DNA from: Roseospirillum parvum
GTDB lineage: Bacteria > Pseudomonadota > Alphaproteobacteria > Rhodospirillales > Rhodospirillaceae
Reading direction: 5' to 3'
Assembly: GCF_900100455.1 (NCBI RefSeq)
Contig: NZ_FNCV01000011.1
Coordinates: 1 to 64,000, forward strand
Length of the DNA: 64,000 nt
The number at the start of each line of letters is the position of its first letter. Within the stretch, counting starts at the first letter, position 1. Made by a program: the position numbers and the translations under genes. Below the pieces are notes generated by a model. That model made no database searches. It saw only the letters and a program-made list of their open reading frames with translations, and was not told the DNA's origin. Of this stretch, positions 53,693 through 61,618 are shown one piece after another.

Positions 53693-54193
53693 ATGATCAA
53701 AGGGTTTCGGGAATGGTTTAAAACCTTGTGTCAGCCGGTTCGATACGATCAGTTTGGACCCGAAGAACCAGACTTCTCCATCGATGACGAGTTCGAAGCG
53801 GCCAGGGAAAGAGGCAGCATCAAGGTCAACGAGGAGTGGGATGCCACCCGCCGCCTGACCATGCGCGGCAATGCCTCCGGTGCCATCGCCGCCTTGGCCC
53901 TGTTTGGGTCCCAATCTCTGGGCAACGGCGCGCCTCGGGTCGAGCTGTTCAGTCTGGTTGTTCTTTTCTGCGCCGGCTTGGCGGCATTGTTCCTGCGCCA
54001 ACTGCTTCTGATTTGGCGGGCGCATCAGCAGCGTTGCGGTTTGGTGGCGGCGGTTCCAAACGGGCAGGGTTACCTGCCGGCGCTGGCGTTTGAATGGGGG
54101 GCGCGCCAGTTGGACAAGGTTGCGGTCCTGTGTCTGGTCGCCGGTGTGCTGTGGGGTGGCTGGACGCTTTTCAGCCTGACCGGCCCAGCCTGA
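53693..54193 (+). CDS. Small membrane protein, possible prophage cargo (moron)
   Basis: 166 residues from ATG 53693, GGGGAA 10 nt upstream. MIKGFREWFKTLCQPVRYDQ, an acidic segment FGPEEPDFSIDDEFEAARER, then three hydrophobic spans: ASGAIAALALFGSQSL, LFSLVVLFCAGLAALFL, and KVAVLCLVAGVLWGGWTLFS. It is the only gene in this prophage arm on the plus strand and has noticeably lower GC than its neighbours. An independent moron expressed in the lysogen is plausible. Not recognised; no toxin or immunity motif seen. A CATGCCGGCATG palindrome overlaps its start. Confidence 0.7.
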   Translation: MIKGFREWFKTLCQPVRYDQFGPEEPDFSIDDEFEAARERGSIKVNEEWDATRRLTMRGNASGAIAALALFGSQSLGNGAPRVELFSLVVLFCAGLAALFLRQLLLIWRAHQQRCGLVAAVPNGQGYLPALAFEWGARQLDKVAVLCLVAGVLWGGWTLFSLTGPA

Positions 54194-54288
54194 CGGTTCG
54201 CCCGAGACGCGGTTCCCGGCAATGTCCTGGGCGAGGGGAAGGCGGCGGAAGGCGCTGTCAATCGGTATGTTTCTGATCACCCCCATGC

Positions 54289-55257
54289 TCACCCCAGCGC
54301 CGGGTCGAGGAAGGCCCGGGTTTCGCCCGCGCTCCAGCCGGTTTCGCCGGTGATCTGCCACGCCACGGTCCAGGTCGCGCCGTCGTCGGAGCACAGCACA
54401 TCGAAGTCTCGGGGCGACTGGTTGGGTGCGTAGGTGCTGCTGTCGCGGGCGGTGAGGGCAACTTCCTCCACTGCCGCCTCGGTCCCGGCCCCGAAGTCGT
54501 ACTGGATCCAGCCCAGGCGGTTCTCGTCCGATACCCACATGGAAGTTCCGGCGACGTCGTCGTCAAACGCCAGGTCCGGGGTGTAGCTGGAGTAATAGCT
54601 GTAGGCGCTGGCCGTGCCCGAGCCGGTAAGATCGGCTCCCCCGCTCTCCCCCCGCAGCTCGATCTCGGCCAGGGCAACGCGACCGCCGCTGCCGGCCGTA
54701 TCCCGCACGAACAGGCGCCAGTACCGTCGCGCTCCCCAGGGGCTGTCGGTGTGGTCCGGAGGGGTGTAGGCGGGGTCGACGAACAGCCGAAACTCGCGGT
54801 CTTCCCAGTCGGTGGCGCCGCTGGTGATGCTCCACGCCTCGGTCCAGGTCACGCCGTCGTCGGAGTGGATCACGGTGAACCCGGCCGGCATCTGGTCGTA
54901 GTGGTCATCCCGGGTCCTCAGCCCGACCGCCCGGATATCCACGGGGGCGGCGAAGTGGTAGCCGATCCAGGACCCCACCCCCTGACCGGCGGGCGAGGCC
55001 CAGATGGTCGGCACCATGGGGGTGTGATCGAAGGCGTTGGCGGCCACATAGCTGGCGCTGTAATTGCCGGAGGAAATGGCCGTGCCGCCCGAGCACAGGT
55101 TGGGGGAATAGGGGCCCGCCCTCAGATCGACCTCGGCCACGGCGGCCGTGCTGTCGCCGTCGGTGGCGTCGATCCGCACGGCCCAATAGGCGTGGTGCCC
55201 GGGGGCGACGACAGCGACTGTTGGCCGCCGACGAAAGTGGGTCAGCTGCCCGCTCAT
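54289..55257 (-). CDS. Phage tail-associated protein with two F5/8-type C (discoidin-like) domains
   Basis: 322 residues from ATG 55257, overlapping the previous stop (TGATG). Two repeats of the galactose-binding-like fold: residues about 25-205 (SYVAANAFDHTPMVPTIWAS, IGYHFAAPVDIRAVGLRTRD, VIHSDDGVTWTEAW) and about 205-320 (YTPDLAFDDDVAGTSMWVSD, WIQYDFGAGTEAAVEEVALT, VLCSDDGATWTVAW). Such domains bind sugars or membranes and occur at phage tail tips, so this is a candidate receptor-binding protein. Confidence 0.88.
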   Translation of the reverse strand: MSGQLTHFRRRPTVAVVAPGHHAYWAVRIDATDGDSTAAVAEVDLRAGPYSPNLCSGGTAISSGNYSASYVAANAFDHTPMVPTIWASPAGQGVGSWIGYHFAAPVDIRAVGLRTRDDHYDQMPAGFTVIHSDDGVTWTEAWSITSGATDWEDREFRLFVDPAYTPPDHTDSPWGARRYWRLFVRDTAGSGGRVALAEIELRGESGGADLTGSGTASAYSYYSSYTPDLAFDDDVAGTSMWVSDENRLGWIQYDFGAGTEAAVEEVALTARDSSTYAPNQSPRDFDVLCSDDGATWTVAWQITGETGWSAGETRAFLDPALG

Positions 55258-56063
55258 CACAGGGTTCCCTTGATGGTGACGGTCAGATCGGCCGAGCCGT
55301 AAAGGGTGGTCGGGGCGATCAGTGCGACCACGTCGCCGGCGGCGCAAGCGGTGGCGGTCACGCTGGCCGTGCCCGAGGTGGCGCCGTCCGCGAAGGTGAC
55401 CGAACCGATGGAGGCCCCGGCGACCTGTACGTCATAGACGTCGTCGCCACCGGACGGTGCGGTGCCGGCCCGGAACACGCTCCCGGCCAGATCGGCCGGC
55501 AGGTCCGTGGCGTCGGTCAGGGCGACCCGGAAGACGGTCTGGCTGGCACTCGGAGCGCCGTCGAACCAGCCGCCGACCTGCTCCACCACGGTCGCGAATT
55601 CGAGGGCATTGCCGGTGCTGTTGACCATCACCGCCCGACCCGCCGCGTTCGTGTAATCGGTCGGGGTGTCGGTCAGGCCGATGAAGTCACTTTCGCCGCC
55701 ACCGCCACCCAGCGAAATCAGGCCATCGGTCGTGCCGTCGGTGTACAGGTGATAGCCGGTGGCCGCCGGGATGGTGACCGTCGTTGCGCCGACCGTCACG
55801 TTCAAATCGCCGGTGCCGCCGTTGTAAACGCCGCAGGCCCGTTTCTGGGCCGGCAGGGCCAGGTGATAGGTGCCGTCGTTGCCGGTCGTCTTGACGGTGA
55901 AGGCCCCTCGATACTGGGCCGCCGTCAGGGTTGCGTCGGCGGTCGACAGATCGATTTCCAGCAGCTCGGTCATGCCGGCGTCGATCTCGGCCAGGGCATC
56001 GTTGGCGGTGGTCGCCTTGTTGCTCTGGTTGGCGGCGATCTCGGACTGCACGATGTTGCCCAT
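55257..56063 (-). CDS. Phage tail fibre-like structural protein
   Basis: 268 residues: MGNIVQSEIAANQSNKATTA at the start, a Thr/Gly/Ala-rich beta region (YRGAFTVKTTGNDGTYHLAL, LNVTVGATTVTIPAATGYHL, GLISLGGGGGESDF) and a C-terminal compact domain. The VYNGGTGDLNVTVG motif is typical of fibre/appendage proteins of tailed phages. Between the tail-tip protein and the discoidin-domain protein, six nt after the former. Confidence 0.75.
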   Translation of the reverse strand: MGNIVQSEIAANQSNKATTANDALAEIDAGMTELLEIDLSTADATLTAAQYRGAFTVKTTGNDGTYHLALPAQKRACGVYNGGTGDLNVTVGATTVTIPAATGYHLYTDGTTDGLISLGGGGGESDFIGLTDTPTDYTNAAGRAVMVNSTGNALEFATVVEQVGGWFDGAPSASQTVFRVALTDATDLPADLAGSVFRAGTAPSGGDDVYDVQVAGASIGSVTFADGATSGTASVTATACAAGDVVALIAPTTLYGSADLTVTIKGTL

Positions 56064-56068
56064 GAGGC

Positions 56069-59000
56069 TTACTCCAGGTCGATGGTGGCGGCGGCGGGGA
56101 ACCCCCGGCCGATGACGGCGGACAGCTGATAGACCACGAACGACAGGCTGGCCGGGATCGCCCCGAAATCGGTCACGATATCGGCCCCGGCATAGGTCGC
56201 GCTGGCGGTGGTGCTGCTCAGGGTGCGCAGGACGTCGCCCGCTGGCCCATCGAGAACATCGATCTCCCAGGCTTCGGCTTCCTCGTTCAGCGGCATGGTC
56301 TCGGTGCCGTCCTGCCAGGCCCCGCCCATGCGGGTCCGCCGCACCCAGGTCAGCGCGATATCGCCGCCGTCGACGGCGGCGGCCAAATGCACGGCGGCGT
56401 AGGGCATCAGGTCGCGCCCGATCCTGGTCACGCTTTGGCGGGTGGCATCTTCCAGCAGGGTGCCGATGGTCACGCCGCGCCAGAACCGCTCGACGCCGAT
56501 GGTGTCCAGGCTCTGTTTCACCGCCTGCCAGGCCGAGGTGTCGAGCCTCAGGAAGAGGTCACCGGCGGCATGATTGCCAATGGCCCACTCGGTGCCGCGC
56601 TGACCCCGCAGCAGGCCCGACAGGGTGAAGGTGCCGTCGCCGTTGTCGACCACATCGCGATAGCCGATCACCTCGACCTCGCCGTTGGCGGTGAGGATGG
56701 CCGCCGCGTTCGCGCCGTTCAGCATGGCCCGTTGGCTCACGCTTTCCAGGCTGTCGCCGCCGACCGCCATGCGCACGGTCAGGGTGTTGTCCTCGTCGGT
56801 GCTCCAGGGTCGGTCGGTCGACCCCAGGGCGTGGGTGCAGGCGCCCCATGCCACCGCCGCGTCCGACACCGTGACCGCGTCATAGGTGGTGTCGTCGGCC
56901 GACACATAGATGCGGCAGCCGGGCCAATAGGCGTCGTCGCTCCAGGCGCTGGCCCCGATGTAGGCCACGGTCACGTTGCCGCCGCCGTCGTCGACATCGC
57001 GCAGCAGGGGCACGTCCAACACGAACAGGCGGGTCTGGCTCCGGACCTGGATGGTCTGGCTGCGGTTGCCGGCGCCGGCGTCGGCCGTGGCGTCGCTGTC
57101 ATAGACGGCGGCGATATGGCGCACCAGGTTCTGTTCGACGGTCAGGTCGGCGCCGACATCGGCATTGGTGATTCGGGTGGCGTAGACCGTGCCGTCGTCC
57201 ATCACCGTGTCGGTCAGGTCGGTCGGCGACAGGTGCAGCCAGGCCCACGACAGATGGCGCTTGTATTCCTCGCGCTCGGCCCATTTGGCGTAGAGAGTCG
57301 TTTGGGCGATCTGGATCGCGGTGTCGGCGGTCATCGCGATGGCCAGTTCGACCGTCTCGGCCTCGCTGCTGAACATGGTCTCGTGCGGGTTGGTCGGACG
57401 GGTCCAGCTCTGGCTGTTCTGCTCATAGTCGTTGTCGGGGTCCAGGTAGCTTACCGAGACCGTGCGCGGCAGTTCGATCTCCTGCGTGATGGTCAGCGAC
57501 AGGAACTCGCCAGTGTCCTTGTCGACCACCGCCAGGTCGTCCTGGGTGATCCGGGCGGCGACTGCGCTGGTCGCGCGGCGCACGAAGGCAATCCGGCCAT
57601 CCTGCTCGACGGGGTCGAAGAAGTAGGCCGCCCGCAAGGTCTCAAGCGCGGCGCGACCGGTGCTGGGCCGGCCGATCATGTAGCCGGGCACGGTGACCGC
57701 CGCCAGACCGGTCACATCGAGATCGCCCGCCTCAAGGCCGCAGCGGCCGGCGATGGTGGTGACGATGTCCGCCAAGGTCGCCCCGCCGCCCTCGGCGCGG
57801 TTGAACCACACACGTGCGATCCGGTCGTGCAGCGCCGCCCCGGCGTGATAGAGCACGCTGTGATAGAGGCCGTCCCAGACCTGGAGGGTATAAACCCCGT
57901 CCCAGTCCCAATCGGGCACCTCGACAGGCCGGCGAAAGAGCTGTGAGCCGTCGGAGAGATCGAGCATGACGGCCATTGCCGAGCCCGTCACAAATCCCAT
58001 CGCCGACCCGACGATGCGGTTTTGGTCGGCGACACAATGGCTGACGAAAGGCGCGTCGTCGTCGTGCCGGGCAATCCAGCGGACGGCGCCGGTGGTGGCG
58101 TCGACCTTGAACGTGCAATGGGCATTGGTGCCGACGACCTGCAAAATCAGGCCGTCATCGCTGGCGTCGTAGCCGAAAATCTGGTGGCTGCCCGTCGACT
58201 CGCCGATCAGATCGGCCAGCCCGTAGGCGGCCCAATCCGTTTCCAGGGTGATGCCGAACGTCTCCTCAAGGTCGGGATCGTAGAGCGCTCCGGCCTCGAT
58301 GGCCAGGCGGTGCAGGACCAGACTTCCGCCGTTGGCCGAGCAAATATAGGCATGGGCCGTCGAACCCACCGCACCGCCAACGGCGTTGCCCAGGTTGTTG
58401 GACACCGCCTCGGCCCACAGGCATTTCGCGGTGCGTCCGCGCCAGACCGCGCAGCCGCTGTAATAGGTGGGCAGGCCGACCACGAACACCTGGCCGTCGC
58501 TGGTCTCAACCTGGCAGGCCGGGGCGATATAGTCTGTGTCGATCTCGCTGTCGTTGATGGCCAGTAGCTTCATGGAATCGGGATCGATACAGCGCAGATC
58601 CTGATAGCCGATCCAGCCGCCGGAATAGATCAGGCCATCGCGTTGGCCGACCCACAGCCCTCCGACGTTGGTCCCGATCCCATCGGTGGTAAACGCCGCG
58701 ACGGCCGCCTGGGATGCATAGGAAAATCGGGTGAGACCGCTGTAGAAATGGCCTCGGGTCCAATCGACGAACAACTGGGTGCGGGTGATCGCCGCCGACC
58801 CATCCTCCACGGCGACCAGGTTGAGGGTGTCGCCGGCATAGGTCAGGGTCGCGGTGATGTTGGGGATGCGGTTGCCAAAATTGGCCAGCGGCAGCCGCTC
58901 GAAGACCACGTAAACCTCGCCGCGATAGGCCGGGCAGTCGTCGTTGCCCACGTCGGCCTCGATCAGGCTGTCGGGCAACTGGGTCTCGGAGCCGGGATGG

Positions 59001-59461
59001 AAGCGGCACTTGAGGCCGCCGACATCGGTCACCGCCCCGGTCCCGGTGGCGTCGTAGATCAGCTTGCCATCGGCATAGATTTGCAACAGCGCGTCGGCCG
59101 GCCCCTCGCCGAAGCCGACGGCGAAACTGCAATAGTACTCGTAGTTGACGGTGGTCACGCCGCCACCGCCGCCGCCCTTGCCGCCACCGTCGCGGCTTTC
59201 GGTCCGGACCTCTTCGATGTCCTGCGACCAGATGATGTTGCCGCCCATGCGGATGGTGCCGAACCCCCATTTGCGATAGGCGCCGTAGGCCGATGTGGTG
59301 ACCGCGAGGTCGGCCAGCCGCTGGCCTTCCACCGTGCTGGATTTCGACGACGAGAACAGGGCCGAGCCGATGAAGGCGCCCACCGTCCAGCCGATGGACC
59401 ACCCCAGGCCCATGGCCGAACTGGCCCCGGCGCCGACGGCGGCGATGGCAAGGGTGGCCAT
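56069..59461 (-). CDS. Phage tail-tip/host-specificity protein (gpJ/GTA-hub-like)
   Basis: 1130 residues. N-terminal Gly/Ala hydrophobic stretch MATLAIAAVGAGASSAMGLG, then LADLAVTTSAYGAYRKWGFG, NIIWSQDIEEV, SFAVGFGEGPADALLQIYAD as in GTA and tail-hub proteins. A beta-propeller-like middle (about 220-560) precedes the phage-tail_3-type domain (VTGLAAVTVPGYMIGRPSTG, GRIAFVRRATSAVAARITQD) and FnIII-like modules at the end (GLLRGQRGTEWAIGNHAAGD). It forms the baseplate hub that leads to host contact. Confidence 0.9.
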   Translation of the reverse strand: MATLAIAAVGAGASSAMGLGWSIGWTVGAFIGSALFSSSKSSTVEGQRLADLAVTTSAYGAYRKWGFGTIRMGGNIIWSQDIEEVRTESRDGGGKGGGGGGVTTVNYEYYCSFAVGFGEGPADALLQIYADGKLIYDATGTGAVTDVGGLKCRFHPGSETQLPDSLIEADVGNDDCPAYRGEVYVVFERLPLANFGNRIPNITATLTYAGDTLNLVAVEDGSAAITRTQLFVDWTRGHFYSGLTRFSYASQAAVAAFTTDGIGTNVGGLWVGQRDGLIYSGGWIGYQDLRCIDPDSMKLLAINDSEIDTDYIAPACQVETSDGQVFVVGLPTYYSGCAVWRGRTAKCLWAEAVSNNLGNAVGGAVGSTAHAYICSANGGSLVLHRLAIEAGALYDPDLEETFGITLETDWAAYGLADLIGESTGSHQIFGYDASDDGLILQVVGTNAHCTFKVDATTGAVRWIARHDDDAPFVSHCVADQNRIVGSAMGFVTGSAMAVMLDLSDGSQLFRRPVEVPDWDWDGVYTLQVWDGLYHSVLYHAGAALHDRIARVWFNRAEGGGATLADIVTTIAGRCGLEAGDLDVTGLAAVTVPGYMIGRPSTGRAALETLRAAYFFDPVEQDGRIAFVRRATSAVAARITQDDLAVVDKDTGEFLSLTITQEIELPRTVSVSYLDPDNDYEQNSQSWTRPTNPHETMFSSEAETVELAIAMTADTAIQIAQTTLYAKWAEREEYKRHLSWAWLHLSPTDLTDTVMDDGTVYATRITNADVGADLTVEQNLVRHIAAVYDSDATADAGAGNRSQTIQVRSQTRLFVLDVPLLRDVDDGGGNVTVAYIGASAWSDDAYWPGCRIYVSADDTTYDAVTVSDAAVAWGACTHALGSTDRPWSTDEDNTLTVRMAVGGDSLESVSQRAMLNGANAAAILTANGEVEVIGYRDVVDNGDGTFTLSGLLRGQRGTEWAIGNHAAGDLFLRLDTSAWQAVKQSLDTIGVERFWRGVTIGTLLEDATRQSVTRIGRDLMPYAAVHLAAAVDGGDIALTWVRRTRMGGAWQDGTETMPLNEEAEAWEIDVLDGPAGDVLRTLSSTTASATYAGADIVTDFGAIPASLSFVVYQLSAVIGRGFPAAATIDLE

Positions 59462-59464
59462 GGG

Positions 59465-59947
59465 TCAGCCCTCCCCGTCCTGCTGGGCCAAGTGCTGTTG
59501 GGCCAAGTGCTGCCACCTGAAGGCGAACTTGCTTTTCTCCCACCATTCGCCGTCCCAGGGGTCCTCGACCACCATGCGCCGGCGGGCCAGTGCGTGAACC
59601 AGATAGAGCCGGCCGTGACGGAGCGTCAGAATGCCCATGTGGCTGACGGCCGAGCCGCCCTCGGCGAGGGCCACCACGTCGCCGCGCCGCGCCGCGCCGA
59701 TGTTGCGCAGCTCGACCAGTTGCGCCCGCAACGGCCGCAGCAGAGTGTCGCCCAGCGGCCGGCGGCCGTAGCCGGTTTCGTCGACGTAGGGCAGGCCCAG
59801 GGCGTGGGCGACCATCACCACCAGGCCGGCGCAGTCTACATGGGTCGGGCCACGGCCCTGGTGGCGCCACGGGTGGCCCAGCCATTGGCGGGCCTCGGCC
59901 TCGATCAGCGCGGGGGTGATGGTGGAGACAGGATGATCAGTTGGCAT
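59465..59947 (-). CDS. NlpC/P60-family tail peptidoglycan hydrolase
   Basis: 160 residues. Catalytic Cys in HVDCAGLVVMVAHALGL, His in SAVSHMGILT, and third polar residue near YLVHALARRR. Position in the GTA-like cluster matches the gp14 peptidase that opens the wall during DNA entry. Its end HLAQQHLAQQDGEG comes from a 15-bp duplication. Overlaps the DUF2163 gene by 11 nt. Confidence 0.92.
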   Translation of the reverse strand: MPTDHPVSTITPALIEAEARQWLGHPWRHQGRGPTHVDCAGLVVMVAHALGLPYVDETGYGRRPLGDTLLRPLRAQLVELRNIGAARRGDVVALAEGGSAVSHMGILTLRHGRLYLVHALARRRMVVEDPWDGEWWEKSKFAFRWQHLAQQHLAQQDGEG

Positions 59948-60989
59948 CGGGATAGCTCATGGCCTGGTCGATGCCCGGCAGGTCCGGGAACCCCCGGAAA
60001 TTGATGACGTTGGCGAACTTGTCGCGGCAGACCGCCCGGGTCTTGGCACAGCCGGGATAGAGGGTCGCGGTGTCGCCCTCGGCGATCTCCAGCTTGGCCG
60101 GAAGCCACAGGGCCAGGGTGCTGGCGCCGTCCCAGCTCTTCACCTCCTGGGCGTAGCCGGCGTTGGCGCCGGTCAGCCACATCAGCACCCCATAGTCGTA
60201 CCAGCTCGAATCGGCGGCCGCCCGGCTGTCGGCCACGTCGAAAATGACGTCGATGGCCATCTGCGTCGGGTCGGCATCGACGGTGATCGTCCGCGCCCAG
60301 GCCTCGGCCGCGATCAGGGTTGCCGTGCCGTCGACGGTTTCGGCCTCCAGGGTGGAATCGTACTCGGGGGCCTCGCCTTCGACCGCCGTGGTGCCGGCCA
60401 CGATGACCACGAACTGACGGCCGGGGATGCCGGCGACGCTGTAGATGTCGCCCTCGTTCACCTCCAACTCGCGGGTGATCGCCGCCGGGCTCAGGTCGAT
60501 CTGGCAGCGCCGATCACCCAGGTCGGCCTTGCATCCGGGGCCATAGACCTCGCCGATTGACTGGCTCAAGGGCTGCATCATGCCGCGCAGCTCGGTGGTG
60601 AACACGTCCACCCCATGACCGGCCGCCAGCTCGCCCAGGGTGCCTCGGCGCAGGAACAGCTTGCCCATCGATGGATCGGCCCAGTTGACCACGTAGAGGC
60701 GGATTTCGGCGGCGTCGAACAGACCGGCCCGCACGTCGTCGGCGGCGATGCTGTCGTCGGTCATCGGCGCCGTCACTTCCAGGTTATCGACCGCGAAACT
60801 GCCCTCGTCGCTGACCGCCGTACGCTCGTAGGCGACCGCCCTATAGGTCACGTCGTCAATCACCAGGTCCTGATCGTGGTCGGTGAAGGTGAAGAGCGCG
60901 CCGTCCTTGCGCTCAATCTCCCAACAGCAGGCCAGGGTCACGACGGCGCCGGAACGATGGGCGAAGAAGGCGGCGGTGTCGGTCTTCAC
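59937..60989 (-). CDS. DUF2163 phage tail protein (GTA gp13-like)
   Basis: 350 residues from GTG 60989, overlapping the DUF2460 stop (GTGA). VTLACCWEIERKDGALFTFT, TDHDQDLVIDDVTYRAVAYE and the C-terminal YPGCAKTRAVCRDKFANVIN with FRGFPDLPG identify the family; a tail-tip component that follows DUF2460 in GTAs. The four Cys in the last 110 residues (GCKADLGDRRC, GCAKTRAVC) may bind an iron-sulfur cluster. Confidence 0.93.
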   Translation of the reverse strand: MKTDTAAFFAHRSGAVVTLACCWEIERKDGALFTFTDHDQDLVIDDVTYRAVAYERTAVSDEGSFAVDNLEVTAPMTDDSIAADDVRAGLFDAAEIRLYVVNWADPSMGKLFLRRGTLGELAAGHGVDVFTTELRGMMQPLSQSIGEVYGPGCKADLGDRRCQIDLSPAAITRELEVNEGDIYSVAGIPGRQFVVIVAGTTAVEGEAPEYDSTLEAETVDGTATLIAAEAWARTITVDADPTQMAIDVIFDVADSRAAADSSWYDYGVLMWLTGANAGYAQEVKSWDGASTLALWLPAKLEIAEGDTATLYPGCAKTRAVCRDKFANVINFRGFPDLPGIDQAMSYPDAN

Positions 60990-61618
60990 GACAGATCCTC
61001 CAACTCTTCCTTGATCTCGATCAGCTCGATATCGGGAATGCTCTCCAGGTTCGCGGTGCGCACGTTGATCGGCAGGCTGTCGTCGGAAAAGCGCACCGGC
61101 ACGTCGAACTCGGCAACCAGGCCGATCACCACGTCGGCCGCCGGTGCCGTGGTGAAGGTGACGACGCCGGTATCGACATCGACGCTCACCCCACTGGAAA
61201 CCTCGACACCGTCCTTGAAGACGCTGACCGTGCCATCGACCAGACGGGTGATCGGTCGGGCGCGGCTGCTGGCCCCGGCCGTATAGATTTTCACGGCCTG
61301 AAACTTCGTGGTCGCCCCGTCGCCGGTGGCGATCTGCTGGGGCGTGCCCGCCGCGCCGATCTCGTAATCCGACCAATCCTTGAAGCGGAAGCCCAAGGCG
61401 GCGCCGGCGGCGGCGTGATGCAGGGACTTGATGGTGGCCAGATCGTCCCGCCGATGAATCCCGTAGGCGATGTTCCAGGTGCCGCGCGACCGACTCCACC
61501 GGATGTTCCGGGACTCCTTGCCACTGGCCCCGACCCAGATATCCGTCTTGTAGCCGGCCCCGCCCTCGGACCCCTGTTCGATGTGGATTGGCAGCCGGGT
61601 GTCGATGAACGCGACCAT
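60986..61618 (-). CDS. DUF2460 (TIGR02217) phage distal-tail protein
   Basis: 210 residues. MVAFIDTRLPIHIEQGSEGG, GKESRNIRWSRSRGTWNIAY and HHAAAGAALGFRFKDWSDYE are the family signature, with a beta-rich second half (FKDGVEVSSGVSVDVDTGVV). Works as distal-tail protein (GTA gp12). ATG overlaps the tape-measure stop (TGATG). Confidence 0.94.
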   Translation of the reverse strand: MVAFIDTRLPIHIEQGSEGGAGYKTDIWVGASGKESRNIRWSRSRGTWNIAYGIHRRDDLATIKSLHHAAAGAALGFRFKDWSDYEIGAAGTPQQIATGDGATTKFQAVKIYTAGASSRARPITRLVDGTVSVFKDGVEVSSGVSVDVDTGVVTFTTAPAADVVIGLVAEFDVPVRFSDDSLPINVRTANLESIPDIELIEIKEELEDLS

